A stretch of 64,000 bases of DNA from Syntrophobacterales bacterium (GTDB lineage Bacteria; Desulfobacterota; Desulfobaccia; Desulfobaccales; 0-14-0-80-60-11). How positions within the stretch are numbered: position 1 is the first letter of the stretch; each line of letters opens with the position of its first letter. Shown piece after piece: positions 27,296 to 36,025 of this stretch. Under the pieces are notes generated by a model that had not been told where the DNA came from, ran no database searches, and saw only the letters and a list, made by a program, of their open reading frames with translations. The stretch is from contig JAILZL010000003.1 in NCBI GenBank assembly GCA_023512475.1, positions 1 through 64,000 of the forward strand. The letters are read 5' to 3'. Both the position numbers and the translations under genes were made by a program.

Positions 27296-28942
27296 TCAGC
27301 GTTCCTGGAGCCAGAGCCGGAGCACTTCCACCGCCCGCTCGGGATAGGCTGCCACCAGTTGGGCCACCTTTTCCTGGCCCTCCACCGCATCGGGCAGCTG
27401 GGCCGGAGGCGGGGCGGCGGGGCGCAGGGCCGGCTGGGTGCTTCCGGGGGGCAGTTCCCCCGCCGCTTCCGGGGCCGGCAGCGAGGCCGGCTGGGGGAGC
27501 TCCAGGAGGTGGGGCCGGGCCGTCCGGCGCCTCCGGTGCAGGAGCACCATGAGGGCGAAGAGCACCAGGAGCAGGATTGCGCCCACCTTCAGGGAGCCCC
27601 ACCAGCCCTCCTGCCAGCCCCCGGCGGTGGCGCTGGCGCCCACCCCTTCCGGCACCTGGGCCGCCAGGGGGGCGCAGGTGATCTCCAGCTGGTCCCCCCG
27701 CTCGGCATCGAACCCCACCGCCTTCTTGGCCAGATTGGCAAACTGGCGCAACTCCTCCGGCGGCCGGGGGGTGAAGGCCTTGGTCTTGTCCGGGTAGGTG
27801 CCGTCCACCACCACCGCCAGGGAGAGGCGCCTGATCTTGCCCGGTTGGTCCACCACCTGGCGCAGCACCCGGTTCAGCTCGTAGTTGCGCACCTCACTCT
27901 GGCGCTCGCTGACGGTGCTGCCCGGAGGCTTGGGCGGGGCCGGGGCGGTGAGGGGCGGCGGCCCCTTGCCCGGCGGCGGGGGGGTGACGGTCCCCTGACC
28001 CAGCTCGAACCGGGCCTCGGGGTTGCCCCCTTCCATCCCCCGGGTGGAGCGCTCCAGGTTCTTCTGCTCGCTGCGCACCAGGTCCTTGTTGGGGGTGAAG
28101 GTCTCCTCCCGGATGTCGATCTTTTGGAAATCCAGCTCCGCGGTCACCCGGATGACGGATTTCTGCGGTCCCACCAGCTGGTCGAAGAGGGACTGGAGCT
28201 TGCGCTCGTAGCCCTCCTCCACCTGGCGCTGGAAACTCATCTGGGCGGTGCTTAAGCCGCCGGGGGTGAGGGCGTCCGGGGGTTTGCTCAGGATGCGGCC
28301 ATCCAAATCCACCACCGTCACCTGGCTGGGGCTGAGGCCGGGGACCGCGGTGGCCACCAGGTGCACGATGCCGTCGATCTGCTGCGGGCTGAGGCGGCGG
28401 CCGGGCCGCAGTTTCACCGCCACCGAGGCGCTGGCCCTCTGCTGGTCCTCCAGAAACAGGGACTCCTTGGGGGTGACGATGTGCACCCGGGCTTCGGCGA
28501 TTTCGGGCATGCCCGTCAGGGTGCGGGCCAGCTCCCCCTGGAGGGCCCGCTGATAGTTGAGGCGCTGGACAAAATCCGTCACCCCCAGATTCTGCCGGTC
28601 AAAGATCTCAAACCCGACCCCGCCCCCCTTGGGGATGCCCTCGCTCGCCAGGAGGAGGCGCAGTTCGTATACATCCTGTTTGGGGACCAGGATGGAGGTG
28701 CCCCCTGCCTCCAGGCGATAAGGCACTTTTTTGTTGCGCAGCTTGGCGACGATGGCCGCCGCATCCTCCTGGGAGAGATGGGCAAAGAGGACCCCGTACT
28801 CCCCCGGGCTGCTCATCAGCAGGAGAAAGACCAGGGCCAGAACCCCGGCGCCGGCCAGAGCCCCGGCCACCAGCCGGTGGGGCAAGGGGAGGGCCAGGAA
28901 CCGCTGCTTGAGCTGCTCCAGGTATGCAATCAGCGCGCCCAT
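27296..28942 (-). CDS. fliF: Flagellar MS-ring protein FliF
   Basis: FliF forms the membrane ring that seeds flagellar assembly. The 548-aa protein has transmembrane segments at about 20-42 and 440-465, ring-building motifs (NYQRALQGELARTL, ASASVAVKL, VTVVDLDGRIL), and a C-terminal cytoplasmic tail ending in the FliG-binding helix (AYPERAVEVLRLWLQER). It starts 7 nt after fliE. Confidence 0.96.
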   Translation of the reverse strand: MGALIAYLEQLKQRFLALPLPHRLVAGALAGAGVLALVFLLLMSSPGEYGVLFAHLSQEDAAAIVAKLRNKKVPYRLEAGGTSILVPKQDVYELRLLLASEGIPKGGGVGFEIFDRQNLGVTDFVQRLNYQRALQGELARTLTGMPEIAEARVHIVTPKESLFLEDQQRASASVAVKLRPGRRLSPQQIDGIVHLVATAVPGLSPSQVTVVDLDGRILSKPPDALTPGGLSTAQMSFQRQVEEGYERKLQSLFDQLVGPQKSVIRVTAELDFQKIDIREETFTPNKDLVRSEQKNLERSTRGMEGGNPEARFELGQGTVTPPPPGKGPPPLTAPAPPKPPGSTVSERQSEVRNYELNRVLRQVVDQPGKIRRLSLAVVVDGTYPDKTKAFTPRPPEELRQFANLAKKAVGFDAERGDQLEITCAPLAAQVPEGVGASATAGGWQEGWWGSLKVGAILLLVLFALMVLLHRRRRTARPHLLELPQPASLPAPEAAGELPPGSTQPALRPAAPPPAQLPDAVEGQEKVAQLVAAYPERAVEVLRLWLQER

Positions 28943-28949
28943 GGCCGGG

Positions 28950-29234
28950 TTACAAGCTCATGCGGCTCAATTCTTCATAGGCCTGGAGGACCTTGTTGCG
29001 CACCTGGACCAGCACCTTGACCCCCAGGGAGGCCCGCTCCAGGGCCAGCATGACCTCGTGCAGGTCCTTTTCCCCCAGCAGGGACTGGCGGACAGCCTGA
29101 TCGGCTTCCCGTTGCCAGGAGATCACCTCCGTCAGCAGGCGCCGGAACTCCCCCGCGGCAGGCGGGGTGCCCGCCGGTGCCGGACCCGGGCCGGCAACCA
29201 TTTCCCCCACCCCTGTCTGCGGCAGAATCTTCAT
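28950..29234 (-). CDS. fliE: Flagellar hook-basal body protein FliE
   Basis: FliE joins the MS ring to the proximal rod. The 94-aa product has a proline-rich N-terminus and the conserved C-terminus ASLGVKVLVQVRNKVLQAYE with MSL at the end. It is directly upstream of fliF. Confidence 0.92.
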   Translation of the reverse strand: MKILPQTGVGEMVAGPGPAPAGTPPAAGEFRRLLTEVISWQREADQAVRQSLLGEKDLHEVMLALERASLGVKVLVQVRNKVLQAYEELSRMSL

Positions 29235-29594
29235 GCTTCCTCCTTCTGGGGCTTCATCCCGCCCCTGATGGCGCCCGGAGACCGCAGGGCCTTGTGGGAC
29301 CTTCCCGGCCCAGGGGGGAGAGCGGCCCGGAACCCGCCGGCCCCTCGGCCCTCCCCCTCATCGTCGGGCCCGGAGCCAGGCGAAAGCTCTGCGGATGTCT
29401 GAGCGGCACCCCCTGGCCCCTCCGCCCCCTTGATCGTCGGCCCCCGGGGTGCGGCCGGGCGCGCCCGAGGTGGCAAACCGTCTCCTCCCGCGTCGTGGCC
29501 GGCCCTGGGTCCCCGGGGTGCTGCCCCTCCGCGACCGGCCCTTTCCCCTTCCGCCCCGCCCACCGGCCGCCCGGCCTCTTCTTTTGTCACCGGA
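29235..29594. other. Non-coding spacer between flgC and fliE
   Basis: These 360 nt are without a recognisable gene and C-rich on the plus strand. flgC and fliE are normally adjacent. Confidence 0.55.
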
Positions 29595-30014
29595 CTAGCG
29601 CCCGATCTCCAGGGACTTCTGCAGCATGGCCCGGGCCGCCTTGAGCACCGCCACATTGGCCTCAAAGGCCCGGCTGGCCAGGGTCAGGCTCACCATTTCG
29701 GTCACCGGGTTGACATTGGGCCACAGCACCATGCCCTGCTCGTCGGCGTCGGGGTGGCTGGGATCATATTCCGGCCGCAGCCCGTCGCGGGTGCGGGTCA
29801 CCCCGGCCACCGCCACGGAATCGACCCCGGACAACAGGCGGGCGAAGTCCTCCGGCGGCCGGGTCTCCAGCACCACGTGCTTCTTGAGGTAGGGGCCGCC
29901 TTCCGGGGTGCGGGTGGTGTGCACGTTGGCCAGATTTTCGGCGATGACGTTCAGGCGCTGCCGCTGGGCGCTCAGGCCTGCGGCGCTGATCTCCATGCTG
30001 GCAAACAGGGTCAC
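29595..30014 (-). CDS. flgC: Flagellar proximal rod protein FlgC
   Basis: The 139-aa rod protein has the N-terminal rod signature (LNVIAENLANVHTTRTPEGG) and the C-terminal FEANVAVLKAARAMLQKSL. It starts with GTG overlapping the flgB stop (GTGA), with AAGGAGG upstream. Confidence 0.95.
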   Translation of the reverse strand: MTLFASMEISAAGLSAQRQRLNVIAENLANVHTTRTPEGGPYLKKHVVLETRPPEDFARLLSGVDSVAVAGVTRTRDGLRPEYDPSHPDADEQGMVLWPNVNPVTEMVSLTLASRAFEANVAVLKAARAMLQKSLEIGR

Positions 30015-30391
30015 GGTCTGCCTCCTTCAAGGACGGTGCGCAGCCCCTCCAGCTTGCGGTTGAGGAGCTGCACCGCGCTCTGGAACTGGAAGAGGTTCTC
30101 CCCCAGCCGCACCATTTCCTGATCCAGATCCACGGGCTCCCCCCGGTTCTCGATCAGGCCGGCCGCCACAGGCGGGGTGAGATGGCCCGGGTGGGTTCGC
30201 ATCGGGGTCAGAGGGCCGCCCCTGTCGGCATACTGGCGCAGCACCTCCTGGAAGGGGAGCTCCCGGGCGGTGTAGCCGGGCGTGTCCAGGTTGGCGATGT
30301 TGCCGGCGATGACCTCCTGGCGGCGGCTGCGCAGGGTCAGGCTGTGCGCCAGCAGCCGGGTCACGGGCTCGGCAAGGGGATCCCAGCTCAT
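30011..30391 (-). CDS. flgB: Flagellar proximal rod protein FlgB
   Basis: ATG 30391 is preceded by AGGAGG at good spacing. The 126-aa protein has the rod motif AGNIANLDTPGYTAREL and a C-terminal helix. It is the first structural flagellar gene of the block; a 739-nt spacer separates it from the sigma-54 activator upstream. Confidence 0.95.
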   Translation of the reverse strand: MSWDPLAEPVTRLLAHSLTLRSRRQEVIAGNIANLDTPGYTARELPFQEVLRQYADRGGPLTPMRTHPGHLTPPVAAGLIENRGEPVDLDQEMVRLGENLFQFQSAVQLLNRKLEGLRTVLEGGRP

Positions 30392-31130
30392 GGGACACCT
30401 CCTGGGCAAAGATTGCCGGTCTCACCGGACGGTGGCGGGGGGTCAACCCCCGCCGGCCCCGCTCCGTCGCCCCCTTCCGTTTCCCGGAGCGGGGCGCCCG
30501 CCGGTGTGTGGGGGGCCTGAGGGCCGCACCGCCCTACAGGCCAAACAGCTCCTTCCTCCAGGGGAGACGCCCTCCGCTATGGGGGAGGCTTTACGGCCGC
30601 CGGCTTTGTGCCGGGCGCTGCCGAGGCTTGGGGCTGCCCTCCCTCCCGGCCGGGCGGCCGACGGCTCCTGTCCCGGAGACCGCGTCCTCTTTCCCCTCCC
30701 CTGGCACTGAACCTGGTTGCTGCAGGCGCCGGCTGCTCCCACATGGGGCCTTCCTTCCCCCCCGGGCCTGTTTCGCCCCGCCCCGGACCGGTTTCGGCCC
30801 GCCCCGCCTGGCCGGAATCTCCGGATGGCCTGCGTTGGCCCCTCCCTGCCCTCCGGCCCCACCCCCGGGTGGATAAGGAATCAGGGGTGGGGATCAGGGG
30901 ACTCCCGGCCACCTTCCGCCTCTTCTCCCGCCCCGCCCTTCCTCCCGCAAGGGGAGTAGGCTGCCTGAGGGACCGGCCCCGGCGATGCCCCGCTTCCCGG
31001 GCCGCCCCTTCGCCCCTTTGGGGTCCGGGGCGGTCCGCTTTGTCCTCCCAAAAGAACAGGCTGCGGACGGCCAGCCGACCCCAGGGATTCCGGTTCGCCC
31101 GCCCCCCTGACTCTTTTCCCCAAGCAAATT
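30392..31130. other. Non-coding spacer upstream of flgB
   Basis: These 739 nt separate the activator gene and flgB. A minus-strand frame from 31134 is open for 185 codons but is a Gly/Arg-rich low-complexity string that I do not accept as a gene. I searched for a GG-N10-GC sigma-54 promoter upstream of flgB and found only a variant two bases short. Confidence 0.55.
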
Positions 31131-32504
31131 TCACGCCACCTGGGGGCGGCAGAGGGACGGGCGCTGCTGTTCCTGCCGGTACTCATGCAATTTGTTCCTC
31201 AGGGTGCGGACGCTGATCCCCAAAAGCTTGGCGGCGTGGGTGCGGTTGCCGGAGGTCTCCTTCAAGGCCTGGAAGATCATGCTCTGCTCCATCTCCCTCA
31301 GGGTGACGGGCCTGGCCGGGGCCAGAGGCCGGGACTCGGGGCCGGGGGCAGCCGGCGGCACCTCCCCGAAGATGTCCCGGGGGTGCACGTAACGGCTGGT
31401 GGCCAACAGCACCCCCCGGGCCACGGCGTTCTCCAGCTGCCGCACATTGCCCGGCCAGGCGGCGGCCTCCAGGGCCCGCACGGCGGTGGCGGTGAAGGAA
31501 AGGGGCCCCTTGCCGAAGAGCTGGGAGTAGCGCTCCAGGAAATACTGGGCCAAAAGGGGGATGTCCCCGGGCCGCTCCCGCAGGGGCGGCAGGGTGAAGG
31601 TGATGACCTGGAGGCGGTAATAGAGGTCCTCCCGAAACTCCCCCTTCTGCATCAGCTCGGTGAGGTCCCGGTTGGTGGTGGCCACCACCCGCACGTCCAC
31701 CGGGATGGGAGTGCGGCCGCCCACCCGGTCGATTTCGTTTTCCTGCAGCACCCTCAGGAGCTTGGCCTGCAGGTGGGGATGCATCTCGCTGATCTCATCC
31801 AGAAGCAGGGTGCCGTGCTGGGCCAGCTCGAATTTGCCCAGCTTGCGCATGATGGCACCGGTGAAGGCCCCCTTTTCGTGCCCGAAGAGCTCGCTTTCCA
31901 GCAGGCCCTCCGGCAGGGCGGCGCAGTTCACCGCCACAAAGGGCCCCGCGGCCCGGTCGCTCTCCTGGTGCAGCAAGCGGGCCAGCACCTCCTTGCCGGT
32001 GCCGGACTCCCCCTGGATGAGCACCGTGGCCCGGGTGGGGGCCACGGCCCGGGCCATCTCCACCAGCCGGAGCATGGCCGGGTCCTGGGTGATGAGGGCC
32101 CGGGGCTTGCCCCGGTCGCCGGGTCGGGGGCGTCCCGGGGCGGCGTGGTCCGGAGGAGCCCCGAGATAGGGGCGCAGCAGTTCCGCCAGGCGGTCCGGGG
32201 GCGGCGGAAATCCCAGGTAATCCTGGGCCCCCTCCCGCATGGCCGCTACCGCGCCCGCCACCGTGGGCCGGGGGGAGAAGACAAACACCGGCACCGCCGG
32301 CGCTGCGCCTTTCAGGGGCGCCAGGGACGGCACCAGGGCCTCCGCCAGGAAGATGGCCAGGAATTCCTGCTCCCGCAACAGCTCCCCCGCCGCCTCCGGG
32401 CTGGGGACCTGCCGGGTCTCCACCTGATGCGCCTGACTCAGCAGGGCTTCCACCTCCCGCCATAGCGGTTGGGGGTCGACAATCAGCAGGGCCTTCTTGG
32501 ACAT
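31131..32504 (-). CDS. Sigma-54-dependent activator with pseudo-receiver (FleQ/FlrC-like)
   Basis: Start ATG 32504 gives 457 residues. The N-terminal about 115 residues have a receiver-like shape, but the phosphoacceptor Asp is absent (IFLAEALVP), the acidic pair is reduced to VDP, and the conserved Lys is lost. The AAA+ domain has GESGTGKE, an intact GAFTGA sigma-54 loop and LLLDEISEM. A Fis-type helix-turn-helix is at the end (GNRTHAAKLLGISVRTLRNKL). FleQ-type regulators with inactive receivers control flagellar genes, and flgB lies downstream. Confidence 0.88.
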   Translation of the reverse strand: MSKKALLIVDPQPLWREVEALLSQAHQVETRQVPSPEAAGELLREQEFLAIFLAEALVPSLAPLKGAAPAVPVFVFSPRPTVAGAVAAMREGAQDYLGFPPPPDRLAELLRPYLGAPPDHAAPGRPRPGDRGKPRALITQDPAMLRLVEMARAVAPTRATVLIQGESGTGKEVLARLLHQESDRAAGPFVAVNCAALPEGLLESELFGHEKGAFTGAIMRKLGKFELAQHGTLLLDEISEMHPHLQAKLLRVLQENEIDRVGGRTPIPVDVRVVATTNRDLTELMQKGEFREDLYYRLQVITFTLPPLRERPGDIPLLAQYFLERYSQLFGKGPLSFTATAVRALEAAAWPGNVRQLENAVARGVLLATSRYVHPRDIFGEVPPAAPGPESRPLAPARPVTLREMEQSMIFQALKETSGNRTHAAKLLGISVRTLRNKLHEYRQEQQRPSLCRPQVA

Positions 32505-32520
32505 TGCCTCATCCTTCCGG

Positions 32521-33750
32521 TCACCGTGACCCTCCGGCCTGCATCTGGGCCAGCTCCACCTCCAGGAGCCGCACCCGCCCCAGCTGCTGCCAGAGGGGGT
32601 CATCATCCTGCATCTGGGCCTGAAAGGCCTCCTGGGCGGCCAGCCACTGCCCCTGGCGCAGGTGCTCCAGGCCGACCCGGTCATAATAGAAGCCGGGCCC
32701 CAGCCGGTCCCGGGCCTTCTCCAGCAGGGCGTGGTGGAGCGCCGCCGCCTGGGGGGCACCCTCCCCCCCCTGGGACATCTCCGCCAGCTCCTCAAGGAGG
32801 TGGAGGGTGAGGGAGGGGGGGAGGCTTTGGCCACTGAAGGCCTCCCACAGGCGGAGGCGCACCCCCGGCGGCAGAGGCAGCCCCGGGGAGGGGGCGGTCG
32901 TCTCCCGGGCCGGGGCGCCCTCCAGGGTGAGGGGCCACGCCCGGAGGGCCGCCTCGGTCTCTGCGGAGGTGGTCTCCAGGTGGACCAGCGTCGCCATCAA
33001 CCCGGCCAGACCCTCCTCCGCCCAGGAGAGCTCCAGGAGCCGGGCGGTGGCCTCCAGCCGGAGGGGCTCCTCCCCGCCGGCGGCCACCCGTTCCAGGAGC
33101 TGGCGGGCCTCCCCGGACAGCCCCCGCTCCCGAAAGAGCCGGGCCAACAGCAGCCTGGCCTCCGCCGGCCGGAGCCCCGGAGGGGTGAGCTCCCACAAGT
33201 CCAGCACCTGCTCCGCCGCCGCCGGGGGCAGGGGGCTCTCCTGGGCCAGCTCCCGCTCCACCGCCCGCCAGCCTTCCCGCAGCGCCAGACGCACCGAGGG
33301 GTCCTGGCCGGCCTCCGGGTGCCGCAGGAGGCGGTGCAGGAACCGGCGACAGGCGGGGAGTTTCGGCATGTCCGCCAGCTCCTGGTAAAAATCCAGCACC
33401 AGTCTCTCCCGCCCGGCGGCGACGGCAGCCTCACGCCCGGCCTGCACCTGCTCCAGGAGCCGGTAAAGCCAGCGGGCCTGAGAGAGCGCCCCATGCTCCC
33501 GGGCCAGCCGGGCGGCGGTGATCAGGAGGGGGGCGCCCTCCCCCTTCATCCCCCGGACTTGGGCCTCCCGGAAGGCGTCCTCCCAGCGGCGGGGGTGGGG
33601 GACCGCCTTTTCGGGCGAGGCCGGGGCCGCGGGCACAGCCGCGGCCGGCAGGGGCGGGGGGATATGCCGGGTGCGGCTGTGGCCCAGGCCCTCCGCCGGC
33701 CCCAGGAACAGCCACAGCGCTGCCGCCGCCAGTCCCAGCAGACCCCGCAT
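32521..33750 (-). CDS. Exported helical-repeat protein, unknown
   Basis: ATG 33750 begins a signal peptide (MRGLLGLAAAALWLFLGPAE), so this about 409-aa protein should be exported. The rest is rich in Ala, Leu, Glu and Arg with a TPR-like or solenoid helical pattern (ARWLYRLLEQV, RPAEARLLLARLFRERGL, GEARQLLERVAAGGEEP). I do not recognise a family. It lies between two sigma-54 activators and 1 nt after the small exported protein gene, so the two are probably one unit. A motor- or sheath-associated periplasmic role is possible but unproven. Confidence 0.7.
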   Translation of the reverse strand: MRGLLGLAAAALWLFLGPAEGLGHSRTRHIPPPLPAAAVPAAPASPEKAVPHPRRWEDAFREAQVRGMKGEGAPLLITAARLAREHGALSQARWLYRLLEQVQAGREAAVAAGRERLVLDFYQELADMPKLPACRRFLHRLLRHPEAGQDPSVRLALREGWRAVERELAQESPLPPAAAEQVLDLWELTPPGLRPAEARLLLARLFRERGLSGEARQLLERVAAGGEEPLRLEATARLLELSWAEEGLAGLMATLVHLETTSAETEAALRAWPLTLEGAPARETTAPSPGLPLPPGVRLRLWEAFSGQSLPPSLTLHLLEELAEMSQGGEGAPQAAALHHALLEKARDRLGPGFYYDRVGLEHLRQGQWLAAQEAFQAQMQDDDPLWQQLGRVRLLEVELAQMQAGGSR

Positions 33751-33751
33751 A

Positions 33752-34084
33752 TCAGCGCTCCTGCCCCCGGGCCTTGGCCTGCCCCTCCAGCAGCCGAAGC
33801 AGGCGCTCCTGCTGCTCGATGAGGGTGAGGTTGGTTTTGACCAGGTATTGACAGGAGAGGGCGATCTTTTCCAGGAGGGCTTCCTGGCGGTCGCCATAGG
33901 TGACCCCGGAGGTGCGTTCCAGCCGGCTTAAGGCCTCGAAGAACTCCCGGGAGAGGATGACGTGGACGCTGCCCCGGTCAGGCGGGGGGCCGGCCGCGGC
34001 CGGAGCCCCGGCCGGGGCGGGGCTCAACAGCAGCCACACCCCCATGATCATCGGCCAGAACCGAAAGGAAAGCCGTTGCCGCAT
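33752..34084 (-). CDS. Small exported protein, unknown
   Basis: Start ATG 34084 gives 110 residues. There is a signal peptide (about 1-30, WPMIMGVWLLLSPAPAGAPA), then a charged helical domain (EALLEKIALSCQYLVKTNLTLIEQQERLLRLLEG) that may form a coiled coil. The family is not recognised. It is coupled to the downstream helical-repeat gene, 1 nt apart. The 258 nt upstream show no gene. Confidence 0.65.
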   Translation of the reverse strand: MRQRLSFRFWPMIMGVWLLLSPAPAGAPAAAGPPPDRGSVHVILSREFFEALSRLERTSGVTYGDRQEALLEKIALSCQYLVKTNLTLIEQQERLLRLLEGQAKARGQER

Positions 34085-34342
34085 CCCGTGCCTCCTGTCC
34101 GCTTCCAAGAAGCAAGAGGCATACCAGGGCGGCCGCCACCGGGCCCGGCAACGGCAGACCGGGGCGAAATCCGGGAGGGGAGGGGGGGAAGGGGAGGGGG
34201 CAGAGGGGGTACGCGGCCTCCGGTCCGGTCCCCCACGCCTCCCGGCCTGTCAAAAATCCCCAGACGCGTCAATTTCTTGACGAAGACACCCGCAGGAGAG
34301 GCCGCGGCCCGGGACACCCAGGAGGAAGGGGGCCGGGGGATC

Positions 34343-35761
34343 TCAGGTGAATTGTTTGGGCAAGGGGGGCAGGTCCGGAGGCGCGGCGATCTTCTGCTTT
34401 TTCATCTTCTCGATGAGGGTGGTGCGGTTGAGGTGCAGGAGCTGGGCGGCCTTGCTTTTCACCCAGCGGCTCTTTTCCAGGGCCTTGAGGATGAGGCGGC
34501 GTTCGAAATCCTGCACCGCCTCGGTGAGGGAGAGGCCCTCCGGCGGAAAGTCCGGCGGCGGCTCCGGGAGATGCACGGGCGGCAAGGGCTGGAAACGCTC
34601 CGGCAGATCCCCGGGCCTTATGATATCCCCTTCGCAGAGGATGACCAGCCGCTCCATGAGGTTTTCCAGCTCCCGCACGTTTCCCGGCCAAGGGTAGCGG
34701 AGGAGGAGCTCCAGGGCCTCGGGGCTGAGGCGTTTGAGGGGCTGCTTGCGCCGGCGGCAGAATTCGCTGAGGAAATGGGCCGCCAGCAGCGGGATGTCCG
34801 CGGTGCGCTGCCGGAGGGGCGGGATCTTCACGGGGATGACATTGAGGCGGTAAAACAAATCCTCCCGGAACTGGCCGGCCGTGACCAAGGCTTCCAGGTC
34901 CCGGTTGGTGGCGGCGATCACCCGGATGTCCACCCGGATGGTCTTCACCCCGCCGATGCGCTCAAAGGCCCGGTCCTGCAGCACCCGCAGGATCTTGACC
35001 TGCAGGGTGGGGCTCATGTCGGCGATCTCGTCCAGGAAGATGGTGCCGCCGTTGGCCTGCTCGAAGCGGCCGATGCGGGTGCGCACCGCATGGGTGAAGG
35101 CCCCCCGCTCATGCCCGAAAAGCTCGCTTTCCAACAGCTCCTCCGGGATGGCGGCGCAGTTCACCGGGATGAGGGGGCCGTGGCGCCGGGGGCTGTTGTA
35201 GTGCAGGGCCCGGGCGATGAGTTCCTTGCCGGTGCCGGACTCCCCCAGGATGAGCACGGTGGAGTCGCTGTCCGCCACCTTGCGCACCAGTTCGAACACC
35301 TGTTGCATGGGCTCGCTGGCGCCGATGATGTTGGCGAAGCCGAAGCGCCGGCAGAGCTGTTTTTTGAGGCGCAGGTTTTCCTGCTGCAGGCGCCGGTGCT
35401 CCAGGGCCCGGCGCACCAGAAGAGTCAGCTCCTGACGGTCCACCGGTTTCTGGAGATAATCGTAGGCCCCCAGGCGCATGGCCGCCACCGAGTTCTTCAC
35501 CGTGGCAAAGCCGGTGAGGATGATGCACTTGGTCTCCGGCCAGTGGCGCACCAGATGGGACAGAAGATCCATGCCGCTCAGACCCGGGAGGATCAGGTCG
35601 GTGAGGACCAGATCGAAGGGGCTCTCCCGGAGGCGGGCCAAGCCGGTTTCGCCATCGGCCACCGCCTCCACCTCATAGCCCTCCTGCCGCAGAATCCCGG
35701 CCAGGGACTCCCGTTGGCTGGGGTCATCCTCCACCAGCAAAATGGCGCTCCGGGTGGCCAT
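34343..35761 (-). CDS. NtrC-family response regulator
   Basis: Start ATG 35761 is preceded by GGGGAG. The 472-aa protein has a complete receiver (acidic EDD at 11-13, phosphoacceptor D55 in LVLTDLILPG, KP at the end of the domain), an AAA+ domain with GESGTGKE and a variant sigma-54 loop GAFTHA, and a C-terminal helix-turn-helix (SKAAQLLHLNRTTLIEKM). It should activate sigma-54 promoters after phosphorylation. No kinase is adjacent; the orphan kinase at 5786 is a candidate only by guess. The 264-nt divergent gap to 36026 contains AT-rich stretches on both sides. Confidence 0.93.
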   Translation of the reverse strand: MATRSAILLVEDDPSQRESLAGILRQEGYEVEAVADGETGLARLRESPFDLVLTDLILPGLSGMDLLSHLVRHWPETKCIILTGFATVKNSVAAMRLGAYDYLQKPVDRQELTLLVRRALEHRRLQQENLRLKKQLCRRFGFANIIGASEPMQQVFELVRKVADSDSTVLILGESGTGKELIARALHYNSPRRHGPLIPVNCAAIPEELLESELFGHERGAFTHAVRTRIGRFEQANGGTIFLDEIADMSPTLQVKILRVLQDRAFERIGGVKTIRVDIRVIAATNRDLEALVTAGQFREDLFYRLNVIPVKIPPLRQRTADIPLLAAHFLSEFCRRRKQPLKRLSPEALELLLRYPWPGNVRELENLMERLVILCEGDIIRPGDLPERFQPLPPVHLPEPPPDFPPEGLSLTEAVQDFERRLILKALEKSRWVKSKAAQLLHLNRTTLIEKMKKQKIAAPPDLPPLPKQFT

Positions 35762-36025
35762 GCTCCCCTTGTACCCCAATTTCCGCCGTGCGTCAAGAAT
35801 CTGACAGGGGTTTCCCTGAGAAAGAGATTCGCTATGGCCGGAAAATGGAGTGGATAAAGAGCAGACGCCGGTCAGGTCATAATGGGTGGCCCTCTGTCTT
35901 GCCGGTTCCGATCCCGGGGCCCTTCCCCTCCTCTCCGGTACTACACATTGTGAGTAATTTGGCCCCCCTGTCCTCCTCCCGAGAGAAACCCACATATTTC
36001 CCCATATTTATCCATAGAGAAATTT

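Noticed and set aside
30392-30430. Sigma-54 promoter directly upstream of flgB
   Set aside because: The only candidate has GG and GC two bases too close for a -24/-12 element.
30577-31134. 185-codon minus-strand frame overlapping the activator stop by 4 nt
   Set aside because: The overlap mimics operon coupling, but the product is a Gly/Arg/Pro string without structure; I treat the region as spacer.
34343-35761. GAFTHA loop as a defect of the NtrC-type regulator
   Set aside because: GAFTHA occurs as a natural variant in many sigma-54 activators, so it does not by itself suggest loss of function.
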